Below, one piece after another: positions 52,450 through 62,474 of a DNA stretch of 64,000 nt. Under the pieces are notes generated by a model. The model was given only the letters and a program-made list of their open reading frames with translations. It was not told the origin of the DNA and did no database searches. The DNA is taken from assembly GCF_051013375.1 (NCBI RefSeq), contig NZ_CP142125.1, one strand, 5' to 3'. This stretch comes from Kordia algicida (GTDB taxonomy: Bacteria > Bacteroidota > Bacteroidia > Flavobacteriales > Flavobacteriaceae). The number at the start of each line of letters is the position of its first letter. Positions within the stretch are counted from its first letter, which is position 1. The translations under genes were made by a program, and so were the position numbers.

Positions 52450-54483
52450 CTAATTCTCTACTAATCCTGCACGTTTCAATAATGCATCTGGTTTTGGTTC
52501 GCTTCCGCGGAAACGTTTGTATAAAGTCATAGGATGTTCGGTTCCACCTTTAGATAATACATGTGTTGCAAATTTTGAAGCAACTTCTTTGTTAAAAATA
52601 TCCGTTTCTTTAAAATATTCAAACGCATCAGCATCCAACACTTCTGCCCATTTGTAACTGTAATATCCAGAAGAATAGCCACCTTGAAAAATGTGTGAAA
52701 ACGATGTGCTCATTGCAGTTTTTGGGTTTTCAGGAAACAAACGTGTGTTGGCAAAAGCGGCTTTTTCGTGTGCTTTTAAATCTGTAATTGACGTCGGATC
52801 GATTCCGTGCCAACTCATATCGAGCAATCCAAAACTCAATTGACGCAAGGTTGCCATTCCTTCTAAGAAGGTTGCAGAAGCTTTTATTTTTTCAATATAT
52901 TCCATCGGAATGACTTCGCCAGTTTCATAGTGTTTTGCAAAAATAGCGAGCGCTTCTGCTTCATAACACCAATTTTCCATTACTTGACTTGGCAATTCTA
53001 CAAAATCCCAAAATACGGAAGTTCCGCTTAAACTTGGATACGTTGTGTCTGCTAACATTCCGTGTAACGCATGTCCAAATTCATGGAAAAGTGTCGTAAC
53101 TTCATTAAACGTTAATAAGGAAGGTTTTGATGGTGTGGGTTTGGTAAAATTACAGACAATAGATACATGCGGGCGTTCTACAACTCCATCTTTGCGTAGT
53201 TGCGATTTGTAGGAAGTCATCCAAGCTCCGTTTCGTTTTCCTTTTCGTGGATGGAAATCTGCATAAAATACTGCGACAAAATTATTGTTTCCATCAAACA
53301 CTTCGTATGTTTTTACATCTTCATGATACACATCAATATCAGAAACTTGCTCAAAACGTAAATCAAATAACTTGTTAGCTACCGTAAAAGCGCCATCAAT
53401 TACATTTTCAAGTTTAAAATACGGTTTCAGTTTTTCATCATCCAAATTGAATAATTCTTGCTTTAATTTTTCGGAATAATATGAACTATCCCAACTTTGT
53501 AATTGCTCAATTCCGTCTAGTTTTTTTGCAAAATTTGACAATTGTTTGAATTCGCGCTCCGCAGCAGGTTTTGCTTTTTCGAGCAATTCATTCAAAAATG
53601 AAAATACTTTTTTAGGTGTTTCTGCCATGCGTTCTTCCAACACAAAATGTGCATGCGTTTCATAACCTAATAAATTAGCTCGCTGATGACGCAGTTTTGC
53701 AATTTCCAACACATTTGCCTGATTGTCCAATTCGTCACCTTTAAAACATTTTGAACCAAATGCAGTTGCAAGTTTTTGGCGTAATTCGCGATTATCAGCA
53801 TATTTCATAAACGGAATATAGCTTGGATATGCCAAAGTGAAAATCCAGCCTTCTTTGTTTTCGCTTTTCGCGATAGCTCTTGCAGCTTCTAAAGCGCTAC
53901 TAGGAATTCCAGCAACATCTTTTTTGTCGGTTAAATGCATTTGAAACTTATTGGTTTCAGCAAGTACATTTTCACCAAAAGTCAGGCTTAATTTAGCAAG
54001 TTTCTTATCAATATCACGAAGAATTTCTTTTTTATCGGCTGGTAAATTAGCTCCATTTCGTGAAAACGATTTGAACTTTTTATCTAATAATGTGTGTTGT
54101 TCTGTGGTCAGATTGAGAGTATCTTTTTGCTCATAAACCGCTTTTACACGTGTAAATAACTTTTCGTTTAGCGCAATATCATTAGATAATTCAGTCAACA
54201 TCGGAGAAATTTCTTGGGCTAACTTTTGAATTGTTTCGTTTGTTTCTGCCGAATTCAGATTAAAAAAGATACTTGTGATGCGATCTAATTGTGCTCCTGA
54301 ATATTCCAACGGTTCAATGGTATTTTCAAAAGTTGGTACATTTTCATTTGCCGTAATGGTGTCAATTTCTTCTTTTGTACGTGAAATTTCTAGCTCAATT
54401 GCTGATTTAAAATCATTTACATCTATTTTGGAAAAAGGTGCTGTGGTATATTTTGTGAGAAATTTTGAAGTTAAAATATTCAT
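52450..54483 (-). CDS. M3-family metallopeptidase (oligopeptidase A/dipeptidyl carboxypeptidase type)
   Basis: This 677-residue cytoplasmic zinc peptidase cleaves short peptides. The zinc site is HEFGH at 467-471 (FHEFGHALHGM), with the third ligand in the downstream VFWDFVELPSQVMENW segment. The N-terminal helical region and the conserved FEVFDGNNNFVAVFYADFHP-like stretch before it match the Dcp/PrlC branch, and length is usual. The gene is monocistronic; the stop lies next to a weak remnant of the AGCAAAGCGAATAC-type repeat. Distinguishing endopeptidase from dipeptidyl carboxypeptidase is not possible from sequence alone. Confidence 0.93.
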   Translation of the reverse strand: MNILTSKFLTKYTTAPFSKIDVNDFKSAIELEISRTKEEIDTITANENVPTFENTIEPLEYSGAQLDRITSIFFNLNSAETNETIQKLAQEISPMLTELSNDIALNEKLFTRVKAVYEQKDTLNLTTEQHTLLDKKFKSFSRNGANLPADKKEILRDIDKKLAKLSLTFGENVLAETNKFQMHLTDKKDVAGIPSSALEAARAIAKSENKEGWIFTLAYPSYIPFMKYADNRELRQKLATAFGSKCFKGDELDNQANVLEIAKLRHQRANLLGYETHAHFVLEERMAETPKKVFSFLNELLEKAKPAAEREFKQLSNFAKKLDGIEQLQSWDSSYYSEKLKQELFNLDDEKLKPYFKLENVIDGAFTVANKLFDLRFEQVSDIDVYHEDVKTYEVFDGNNNFVAVFYADFHPRKGKRNGAWMTSYKSQLRKDGVVERPHVSIVCNFTKPTPSKPSLLTFNEVTTLFHEFGHALHGMLADTTYPSLSGTSVFWDFVELPSQVMENWCYEAEALAIFAKHYETGEVIPMEYIEKIKASATFLEGMATLRQLSFGLLDMSWHGIDPTSITDLKAHEKAAFANTRLFPENPKTAMSTSFSHIFQGGYSSGYYSYKWAEVLDADAFEYFKETDIFNKEVASKFATHVLSKGGTEHPMTLYKRFRGSEPKPDALLKRAGLVEN

Positions 54484-54661
54484 TATATCTGAATTATATG
54501 TATTTAATCGAAATTTAAAATTTAAGTATGTAGGAAAAAACTAAATAAAAGTACTAGCTGTAATTTTATATAAACAAATTTAGGATCTCCCTTTTTATGA
54601 GATTCAAAGATAAAGATTTTACTCAAAACAATAAATGCCCCCAACAATGGAAAGTTTGACA

Positions 54662-57118
54662 ATGAAAAGAATGTTTACAATTATTTTATTAATAGTAGGT
54701 GTTTCAACAATGATAGCGCAACCATCTTCTGATGGCTTTTATCTTGATGGAGTAGACGACTATATAGTTGTGCCAAATACTACTAATATTAATAGCACGA
54801 CTACAAATAATAGAACTTACGAGACATATTTTAAAGTGACCTCAACAAGTAACCGACAAATGATCTTTAAGGAAGGTGCTGGAACTAGAGCTGTAATTGC
54901 TTATGTTGAGAATGGATACCTGATAATGGGAGCATATAACAGAGCAGATTATACTCCACAGTGGCAAGGTACATATTACAGAAAGCCTATTTCTGCAAAT
55001 ACATGGTATCATTTTGCATTTGTTTTTGATAATGCACAACCAGGAAATGCCACAACAAATCCTATGAATGCTTCAGCAAATACAGCTTTAAAATGGTATT
55101 TGGATGGTGTATTACAAACAGAATTGTCAGGTTACCAAGTGGGAGGACATAATACATTCCGAATTGGTTATAAAAATGAAAGTTTACGTTTTCCTACATG
55201 TGGTTCTTGGACTACTTCAGGAACATCAGAATATTGTTTTGGTTCTATTTCAAATGATGGTGGAGGAAATGAGTATTATTTTCAAGGAAATATTTGGGGT
55301 TTTAGAATTTGGAATGATGTTCGTACTGTAACAGAAATTAATGACAACAAAGATGTTTTAATTTCATCTGTAGGTACAGATGATCTAGTAGCAGCTTTAG
55401 ATGGCGATACGCTTACTTATTTAAACAGTAGTGATAATCCAGTAGAAGCTGACGCATCCAATATAACTTCCATTACCTGGTCTGCAACGGCTGCTTCAAA
55501 TGATTGGAATACAGCAGCAAATTGGGATGGCGGTATTGTGCCAGATGCTTCTGAATTGGAATCAGTAATTATTCCGAGTTCTACAAACTACCCAGTAATT
55601 ACTTCACACATAAAAGTAGGTAAAATTCAAGTAGCAGCAACAGCTTCTGTTACCGTAAATGCTGGCGCAACACTAGATGTATATTATGATCTTACAAACA
55701 ATGGAACTATTACTATTGAAGACGACGGAGCGTTACTTTCACGAGAAAACAGAAATGTAAAAGGATCAGGGAATTTTATCGTAAAACGTGATTCTCCAAA
55801 TTATGCTGACAGATATTTTTATTCTTATTGGTCTACGCCAGTAGCTGAAACTGATGCCACTATTGCCACAATTTTTCCAAATGTTGGAGGTTATGACTAT
55901 TATTGGAACGCTTCAGCAACTAATGCTTTTTGGAATAACGATCATACTGACATGGAAGTGGGTAGAGGTTATGCTCTTCGTGCAAATCATCTTGATGTAG
56001 AAACTGCGGTTTTTGATGGTACGGTAAATAATGGAAATATCACAGAGCCGGTTTATTACACGGTAGACCCTGATACAGGGGAATCAGGATATAATATTAT
56101 AGGAAACCCATATCCTTCTGCAATCGATTGGCAATCTTTTCAAAAAGACAACTCAGACGTAATTGAAGGAACAGTTTATTATTGGAGGCAAACAGATGCG
56201 CCAATAGGAGACAACTTAGCTTCCGATTATATAGAATACAACAATACAGGGGCAAACCCTTTAGGTGCCGCAGATGGAAACATTGGAACTGCACAAGGAT
56301 TTGCCGTACAAGCAAAAGCAGGTGGCGGAACGGTAACTTTCAAAAATACACACAGAGTTGTCGCAAATAATACACAATTCTTTAGACCCAATAATGGAAC
56401 AGATGGTTTGATTACTCCAGAATCAACTGTTGCTACAGAATCAAGCAATAGTCAAACAGATGGAAGATTATCACTACGCATGTCTGGTGGCGGATTGTAC
56501 GCAACACAATTGCTAGGCTTTATTCCAGAAGGAACAGAAGCCTATGATAATACTTATGACGGGCCATTTATCAATGAAGGCGCAAGCATTGAATTCTATT
56601 CTTACATAATAGACAGTAAAATGTCTATCCAAGCATTGCCAGAATTAACAAATCAATCTATGGAAATTCCTTTAGGATATCAAGTTGTATCAAGCGGAAC
56701 ATATACAATTCAGATTGATGCAGAATACATATCGGATGATTTTGATATCGTTTTGGAGGATAGATACGAAAGCACTTTTACTGATTTAAGACAAACTTCA
56801 TATACATTCACAACGAATCCTACAGAAGAAAATGATCGTTTCTTCTTAAAAGTGCAATACAGAAATACATTAAGTGTTGAAGATTTAATAATTCCTGACG
56901 ATGAAATAAATGCGCTGTTTACTAATAATGTATTGGTCACAGTTACTAATTACAAAGATCTAAAAACAATATCTTTATATGATATTTCAGGTAAGAAATT
57001 AGTTGAAAGTGAATATACCCAAGCATTACAACTTCCTAAGCTATCTCAAGGAATATATTTGGTAAGTTATGTCTCTGAAAAAGGCAAATTGGTTACTAAG
57101 AAACTTATTAAGAATTAG
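54662..57118 (+). CDS. T9SS-exported LamG-domain protein (paralogue 1)
   Basis: This 818-residue secreted protein has a signal peptide ending near TMIAQ (residue 20), a concanavalin A-like LamG domain (about 22-235, with FYLDGVDDYIVVPN and GFRIWNDVRTVTEIN), a short domain with WNTAANWDGGIVPDASELES and a large C-terminal region ending in a type A T9SS sorting domain (LKTISLYDISGKKLVESEY, then QGIYLVSYVSEKGK). It is probably a cell-surface or secreted adhesin-like protein. The start at 54662 is chosen for the signal peptide. It is followed by a paralogue of identical length. Confidence 0.88.
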   Translation: MKRMFTIILLIVGVSTMIAQPSSDGFYLDGVDDYIVVPNTTNINSTTTNNRTYETYFKVTSTSNRQMIFKEGAGTRAVIAYVENGYLIMGAYNRADYTPQWQGTYYRKPISANTWYHFAFVFDNAQPGNATTNPMNASANTALKWYLDGVLQTELSGYQVGGHNTFRIGYKNESLRFPTCGSWTTSGTSEYCFGSISNDGGGNEYYFQGNIWGFRIWNDVRTVTEINDNKDVLISSVGTDDLVAALDGDTLTYLNSSDNPVEADASNITSITWSATAASNDWNTAANWDGGIVPDASELESVIIPSSTNYPVITSHIKVGKIQVAATASVTVNAGATLDVYYDLTNNGTITIEDDGALLSRENRNVKGSGNFIVKRDSPNYADRYFYSYWSTPVAETDATIATIFPNVGGYDYYWNASATNAFWNNDHTDMEVGRGYALRANHLDVETAVFDGTVNNGNITEPVYYTVDPDTGESGYNIIGNPYPSAIDWQSFQKDNSDVIEGTVYYWRQTDAPIGDNLASDYIEYNNTGANPLGAADGNIGTAQGFAVQAKAGGGTVTFKNTHRVVANNTQFFRPNNGTDGLITPESTVATESSNSQTDGRLSLRMSGGGLYATQLLGFIPEGTEAYDNTYDGPFINEGASIEFYSYIIDSKMSIQALPELTNQSMEIPLGYQVVSSGTYTIQIDAEYISDDFDIVLEDRYESTFTDLRQTSYTFTTNPTEENDRFFLKVQYRNTLSVEDLIIPDDEINALFTNNVLVTVTNYKDLKTISLYDISGKKLVESEYTQALQLPKLSQGIYLVSYVSEKGKLVTKKLIKN

Positions 57119-57371
57119 GTGTTTGGGTGTTGATAACTCTACTTCTAATGATCGGCTATTTGCCGAAATATCTTTTGTTTAAAAGTAGAATTTTTATAAG
57201 ATAAATAAATATCCCATCGATCTATTTGTTTCTTTTATCGATTTTATACTATTTTTTTTGTAGGAAAAAACTATTTTTGTATTCTATAGAATCTTTATAT
57301 ACCTGATATTCTGTAATTGCAAAATTTGAAAACCAAAGATAAAAAAATTACGTATATAAATTAAAAGCCAA

Positions 57372-59828
57372 ATGATGAAGAAACTATACACACTAGCAAT
57401 ATTATTGTTAACAGTATCTGGAATGATGGCACAACCACCGTCAGATGGATATTACCTAGATGGAACAGATGATTATATTGAATTAAATGATTCCGATAAT
57501 ATAAATACAACCATAATTGCCAATAGAACTATTGAAGGATATTTTAAGGCAGACGATGCTACCACGAAGCAAGTTATTTATGAAGAAGGTGGAAACTCAC
57601 GAGGAATTCTTATTTACGTAGAAAATAATTACATTATTGTTGGAGCTTACAACAGACCTAGTGGTGATTATACACCGCAATGGGAAGGAACTTATTTTAG
57701 AGAACCTATTACTGATGATACTTGGTATCATGTAGCCCTCGTGTTTGACAATTTAGCACAGCCAACAGGTTCTACAATTTCAGCAACAAGTAACACAGCA
57801 TTTAAATGGTATTTAGATGGAACACTTATGGACTCTAAAGCTGGTTTTCAAATTAGAGGACATTCAGGTGATGTAAATTTAGGACGTTCAGACTCAAACA
57901 TGCGTTATGCAAATTGCAGTACTTGGACTTCTGGAGGAAGTTCTGAATATTGTTTTAATAACAACACGCAGGTCTCATCAGGAAATTATTTCGCAGGAAA
58001 TATTTGGGGATTCAGAATTTGGGATGATGTCCGAACAGCAACAGAAATTGATAATAATAAAGATGTACTCATCACTACTGTTGGAACAGACAATTTAGTA
58101 GCAGCTTTGGATGGTGATACTGTCACATATTTAGACGATAGTGACGCCGTTACAACAGATTCTGCAAGTAACAAAACGGTCATTACTTGGTCGGCAACGG
58201 CAGCTTCAACAAGTTGGACTACAGGAAGTAACTGGGTTGGCGGAACAGCTCCTGATGCTACAAAACTAGAATCTGTAGTTATTCCGAGTTCCACAAACTA
58301 TCCTGTACTTACAGCACATACTGTTGTTGGAGAGCTAACGGTAGATGCTTCAGCTTCTATTACAGTAAATGCTGGCGCAACATTAGATGTGTATTATGAT
58401 CTTACAAATAATGGAACAATTACAGTTGAAAATGATGGAGCATTACTAGCTAGAGAAAACAGAGATGTAAAAGGATCAGGGAATTTTATAATAAAACGTG
58501 ATTCTCCAAATTATACTGACAGATATTTTTATTCTTATTGGTCTACGCCAGTAGCTGAAACTGATGCCACTATTGCCACAATTTTTCCAAATGTTGGAGG
58601 TTATGACTATTATTGGAACGCTTCTGCGACCAATGCTTTTTGGAATAACGATCATACTGACATGGAAGTGGGTAGAGGTTATGCTCTTAGAGCAAATCAT
58701 TTTAATGTAGAAACTGCGGTTTTTGATGGTACTGTAAATAATGGTGATATCACGGAAACCGTATATTATACAGTTGATCCAGGTACAAGCGAATCAGGAT
58801 ATAATATCATTGGAAATCCATATCCTTCTGCAATCGATTGGCAATCTTTTCAAAAAGACAATACCGATGTCATTGAAGGAACTGTATACTATTGGAGGCA
58901 AACAGATGCACCAATAGGAGACAATTTAGCTTCCGATTATATTGAATATAACAATACAGGTTCAAACCCTTTAGGTGCCGCAGATGGAAACATTGGAACT
59001 GCACAAGGATTTGCGGTACAAGCAAAAGCAGGTGGCGGAACGGTAACTTTCAAAAATACACACAGAGTTGTCGCAAATAATACACAATTCTTTAGACCAA
59101 ATAATGGAACAGATGGTTTGATTACTCCAGGATCTACTGTTGCTACAGAATCAAGCAATAGTCAAACAGATGGAAGATTATCACTACGCATGTCTGGTGG
59201 CGGATTGTACGCTACACAATTACTAGGCTTTATTCCAGATGGAACAGAAGCTTACGATGATACATTTGACGGACCATTTATCAATGAAGGAGCAGGAATT
59301 GAATTTTATTCATATGTGACAAATAGTAAAATGGCGATTCAGGCATTGCCAGAATTGACAAATCAATCTATGGAAATTCCTTTAGGATATCAAGTTGTGT
59401 CAAGTGGAACATATACAATTCAGATTGATGCAGAATACATATCAGATGATTTTGATATCGTTTTGGAAGATAGATACGAAAGCACTTTTACTGATTTAAG
59501 ACAAACTTCATATACATTCACAGCGAATCCTACAGAAGAAAATGATCGTTTCTTCTTAAAAGTGCAATACAGAAATACATTAAGTGTAGAAGATGTTGTA
59601 GTTTCTGAAGACGAAGTAAATGTATTATTCAATGATAATGCGCTTAAAACCATTACAAAGCGTTCAGACTTTGAAACAATTGCGCTGTATGATATTTCAG
59701 GAAAGCAGTTAATTCAGCGTGAATATTCAGATGTAGTTACTATGCCACAATTAGCAAGAGGTGTATATGTAGTGAAGTATACTACTGATAACGGAATCGT
59801 GCTCACAAAAAAAGTGCTAAAGTCTTAA
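57372..59828 (+). CDS. T9SS-exported LamG-domain protein (paralogue 2)
   Basis: This 818-residue paralogue of the previous gene has the same domain order: signal peptide ending at GMMAQ, LamG (YYLDGTDDYIELND, GFRIWDDVRTATEID), a central domain and a type A sorting domain (ETIALYDISGKQLIQREY, ARGVYVVKYTTDNG). The LamG part has diverged, but from about residue 375 to 740 the proteins are nearly identical, with long DNA stretches unchanged at a constant 2,710-bp offset. This patchy identity points to gene conversion. The ATG may also be the second codon (57375). Confidence 0.88.
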   Translation: MMKKLYTLAILLLTVSGMMAQPPSDGYYLDGTDDYIELNDSDNINTTIIANRTIEGYFKADDATTKQVIYEEGGNSRGILIYVENNYIIVGAYNRPSGDYTPQWEGTYFREPITDDTWYHVALVFDNLAQPTGSTISATSNTAFKWYLDGTLMDSKAGFQIRGHSGDVNLGRSDSNMRYANCSTWTSGGSSEYCFNNNTQVSSGNYFAGNIWGFRIWDDVRTATEIDNNKDVLITTVGTDNLVAALDGDTVTYLDDSDAVTTDSASNKTVITWSATAASTSWTTGSNWVGGTAPDATKLESVVIPSSTNYPVLTAHTVVGELTVDASASITVNAGATLDVYYDLTNNGTITVENDGALLARENRDVKGSGNFIIKRDSPNYTDRYFYSYWSTPVAETDATIATIFPNVGGYDYYWNASATNAFWNNDHTDMEVGRGYALRANHFNVETAVFDGTVNNGDITETVYYTVDPGTSESGYNIIGNPYPSAIDWQSFQKDNTDVIEGTVYYWRQTDAPIGDNLASDYIEYNNTGSNPLGAADGNIGTAQGFAVQAKAGGGTVTFKNTHRVVANNTQFFRPNNGTDGLITPGSTVATESSNSQTDGRLSLRMSGGGLYATQLLGFIPDGTEAYDDTFDGPFINEGAGIEFYSYVTNSKMAIQALPELTNQSMEIPLGYQVVSSGTYTIQIDAEYISDDFDIVLEDRYESTFTDLRQTSYTFTANPTEENDRFFLKVQYRNTLSVEDVVVSEDEVNVLFNDNALKTITKRSDFETIALYDISGKQLIQREYSDVVTMPQLARGVYVVKYTTDNGIVLTKKVLKS

Positions 59829-59903
59829 ATTAGAGTTATTAAGAACCATAAATTTTGCGTATCATTGCCGTAGAGAGACTAAATGCCCTCAAAAATCTCT
59901 ATT

Positions 59904-60701
59904 ATGAAAGCAACATTACTACCAGCACTTTTCTTTCTAGGAATACTCTTTGTTTCTTACGGACAAGAATGTGGAAACCCTTGGATCAATTATAAGAAAC
60001 AAAACGACAAACTTGAAAAAGTAGCTACTGAAAACAGCCCTACAGATGGTCGTATTTCATTGCGTTTGGCAGGAAATGGTTCGTTTGTTACCATTCTTCT
60101 TGGATTTATTCCAGAAGGAACTGTAAATTTTGACGATGGTTATGATGGTCCATTTATAAACGATGGCGCCGTTATAGAGTTTTATTCTTTCTTAGGAACA
60201 ACGCGACTTTCCATTCAAGCTTTGCCTGAACTCACAAACGTAAACACGCAAGTACCATTAGGATACGAACTTACTTCTGATGATATGTATACCATATCAA
60301 TAGATGCGGAATTTTTAAATCCTAATTTTGATATCATCTTAGAAGATACTCAAGAAAATATTTTGACAGACTTACGTCAAACAAGCTATACATTTTCAGG
60401 TGTTATTGGAGAAGCTCATAGTCGTTTTTACCTCAATTTAGTATATCGCAATACATTAAGTATAAACGATGACATAACATCATCTAAGGAGGTTTTTGAA
60501 TATTTTATAGAAAATACTATAAATTTTGTGACGAAAAGAACAGATATAGAAAAGGTAGTACTTTACAATTTAGCAGGAAAACGTATAACTTCTAGCAATT
60601 TTAAAAAGAAAATAACCTTCAAAAACCTACCAAAAGGGATCTATTTTATACAATACACAACAACTTCAGGAAGTAAAATTATCAAGAAAATCATCAAATA
60701 A
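59904..60701 (+). CDS. Short T9SS-exported paralogue lacking the LamG domain
   Basis: This 265-residue protein has a signal peptide (about 1-20, ending SYGQ), a short cysteine-containing stretch, then a domain related to the last 230 residues of the two large paralogues: PTDGRISLRLAGNGSFVTIL, LLGFIPEGTVNFDDGYDGP, SIQALPELTNVNTQVPLGYE and a sorting-domain-like end (EKVVLYNLAGKRI, PKGIYFIQYTTTSG). It has lost or never had the LamG and central domains. The start at 59904 fits the signal peptide. Confidence 0.85.
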   Translation: MKATLLPALFFLGILFVSYGQECGNPWINYKKQNDKLEKVATENSPTDGRISLRLAGNGSFVTILLGFIPEGTVNFDDGYDGPFINDGAVIEFYSFLGTTRLSIQALPELTNVNTQVPLGYELTSDDMYTISIDAEFLNPNFDIILEDTQENILTDLRQTSYTFSGVIGEAHSRFYLNLVYRNTLSINDDITSSKEVFEYFIENTINFVTKRTDIEKVVLYNLAGKRITSSNFKKKITFKNLPKGIYFIQYTTTSGSKIIKKIIK

Positions 60702-60926
60702 CTCAAAAAAATAACGTCTTGTCTTTTATATGTGCATTTCATCGATTTAGTATAGAAATGTATTTCACTATGATTCGAATTATCAGATAATTAAGAATTT
60801 TGTCCTGTTGATTTAGTAGAAAAATGTTTTTCAAGGTTTAACAATATATGTAACCTGCTTAACACATAATTACAGTGTTAATAGCCCTAATAACTGTATT
60901 ATAATTAAAATGGATTGGTTGATGTA
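60702..60926. other. Gene-free stretch after the three paralogues
   Basis: No coding frame or tRNA is seen. The terminator at 60927 ends any transcript coming from the left. Confidence 0.5.
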
Positions 60927-60957
60927 AAACCCTTTAAGTACAACTTAAAGGGTTTTT
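60927..60957 (+). terminator. Terminator downstream of the T9SS cargo genes
   Basis: AAACCCTTTAAGT pairs with ACTTAAAGGGTTT around a 3- to 5-base loop, then T residues. It is 226 bp past the last gene stop, so it may end a long 3' UTR or a separate transcript. Confidence 0.85.
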
Positions 60958-61085
60958 TTATGACATATATTGAAGTGCAAAGATGTAAAATAAAAGAAGA
61001 AATACCTTTCGTCGAAAAGTTTGTGCACTTAAACGAGAAAGCATATTTAAAACAGTTCAAAAAGTAAAAAAGATAAACAAAGCAA

Positions 61086-61220
61086 TACATTTGAATCATC
61101 AATACAAACTACTTTATCCAAATTTATTTTTGGGGTAAAAAATGATTAATAATATGGTAGGTTAGTTTTATTTTTAAATGGTTTGTAAAGATAATGAAGC
61201 CGCTTTTCGAAGCGGCTTTT
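61086..61220 (+). ncRNA. Possible small RNA ending in an orphan terminator
   Basis: A TACATTTG box at 61086-61093 and a perfect hairpin with T-tail (AAGCCGCTT, TCGA, AAGCGGCTT) at 61197-61220 would delimit a transcript of about 120 bases starting near 61099. No coding frame of note lies inside and no gene ends close upstream. There is no clear -33 element, so this is a guess that rests on the isolated terminator. Confidence 0.3.
61197..61220 (+). terminator. Orphan intrinsic terminator
   Basis: AAGCCGCTT pairs with AAGCGGCTT around TTCG-like bases, followed by T residues on the plus strand. The nearest upstream gene ends 500 bp away, beyond another terminator. Confidence 0.82.
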
Positions 61221-61374
61221 ATTATTATATGTAGTATATCAAAGCTTCTCACTACAAATCTATCTTTTCTAAAAACTTCAAGTCTTCTTCTTAAAAAGAC
61301 GTTAAAAAATACCGCGAATTTCAAAAGAGTTCATCTTAACATCGTATGAGCTAACACATTTTTCATGTAGATTT

Positions 61375-61382
61375 TATATTTG
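61375..61382 (+). promoter_or_regulatory. -7 box of the hpf gene
   Basis: TATATTTG is a full match to TAnnTTTG. Transcription would start near 61388, about 45 bases before the ATG at 61434. No clear -33 TTG is seen. Confidence 0.5.
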
Positions 61383-61433
61383 GATAAATGCTGTAAGGGC
61401 ATACAATACGAACCTTTTAAATACAAAATAGAT

Positions 61434-61736
61434 ATGGATATAATATTTGAATATCACGATGTAACCGCAAGTGAATCTCTAGAAGCATTTGCTACAGAAA
61501 AAATAAACAAACTAGCAGAAAAATATCAAATGGTCATCCGAGCTGATGTGTTTTTTAAAACAGAAAATACATCTTCAGACGAAACAGGAATGATCTGCAA
61601 CATTCGTTTGAGTTTGCCAGGTCCACGATTATTCGCAGAAGCGAGTCACGATAACTTTAGAGATGCTATCTCAGAATCTGTGAATGATTTAGAACGCCAA
61701 TTACGCAAGCGAAAAGAAAAAATGATGACACACTAA
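61434..61736 (+). CDS. Ribosome hibernation promoting factor (HPF/RaiA, short form)
   Basis: This 100-residue protein of the HPF/YfiA family binds the 30S decoding region and keeps ribosomes inactive in stationary phase. MDIIFEYHDVTASESLEAFA, KINKLAEKY and ADVFFKTENT match the family's beta-alpha-beta-beta-beta-alpha pattern, and the C-terminal helix is rich in Arg and Lys (RQLRKRKEKMMTH). The start at 61434 gives the usual short-form length; a frame to a TTG at 61380 adds unrelated residues and lies at the transcription start. Confidence 0.92.
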   Translation: MDIIFEYHDVTASESLEAFATEKINKLAEKYQMVIRADVFFKTENTSSDETGMICNIRLSLPGPRLFAEASHDNFRDAISESVNDLERQLRKRKEKMMTH

Positions 61737-61781
61737 AAATCATTCAGATTAAAAATTAATAATAAAAACAAAAAAAGAACT

Positions 61782-62447
61782 ATGCAGAAGAATAAAGAAA
61801 ATATATTAGTTGCAGGAGCAACAGGAAACACAGGAAATAAAGTTGTAAACTTATTAAAGCAATCTCAATACTTCAATCCGATTGCAATGGTGCGTAAAGA
61901 AGAACAACGTGCTCAATTTGAAAATAAAAACATAGAAACCGTTATGGGCGATTTGGAAGAAGACCTCTCAAATGCTGTCAAAAATGTAGACAAAATTATT
62001 TTTGCGGCAGGATCTAACGGAAAAAAAGTGATTGCTGTAGATCAAGAAGGTGCTAAAAGATTGATTGACGCCGGAAAAAAAGAACGTGTAAAGAAATTTG
62101 TTATGTTGAGCTCCATGGGCGCAGATCAGCCAGAAAAAGCAGGAGATTTACAAGATTACATGCAAGCCAAAGCAAATGCTGACGATTACCTAAGAATTAG
62201 CACACTTGATTATGCAATTGTACGTCCAGGAACATTGACAAATGAAGCCGGATTAGGAAAAATAAAATTGGGTGATCAGTTAGATCGTTCAGGGGAAATC
62301 AGTCGTGACGATGTCGCACAAACTTTAGTAAGATCTCTACATGATGATGCAGCGCACAACAGGACTTTTGAAATTCTTAAAGGAGAATCATTAATTGCAG
62401 ACGAAATGGATAAAGTTGCTAAAAGAGACGAATATATCGTCAAATAA
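61782..62447 (+). CDS. NAD(P)H-binding atypical SDR protein
   Basis: This 221-residue protein has the Rossmann loop NILVAGATGNTGNKVVNLL at about 7-25 and VKKFVMLSSMGADQP, the layout of NmrA/YwnB-like atypical SDRs that bind NAD(P) and may act as redox sensors or reductases. The catalytic Tyr-x3-Lys motif of classical SDRs is absent; YMQAKANADDYL is in its usual place. It lies 45 bp after hpf and is possibly co-transcribed. A large palindromic repeat follows. Confidence 0.85.
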   Translation: MQKNKENILVAGATGNTGNKVVNLLKQSQYFNPIAMVRKEEQRAQFENKNIETVMGDLEEDLSNAVKNVDKIIFAAGSNGKKVIAVDQEGAKRLIDAGKKERVKKFVMLSSMGADQPEKAGDLQDYMQAKANADDYLRISTLDYAIVRPGTLTNEAGLGKIKLGDQLDRSGEISRDDVAQTLVRSLHDDAAHNRTFEILKGESLIADEMDKVAKRDEYIVK

Positions 62448-62474
62448 GCATAATTTATCCTAGTATCGGAAACT

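Noticed and set aside
60905..61324. Two leftward frames of 65 and 66 codons before hpf
   Set aside because: Both cross terminator hairpins, have Phe/Lys-rich AT-driven composition and no homology that I can recognise.
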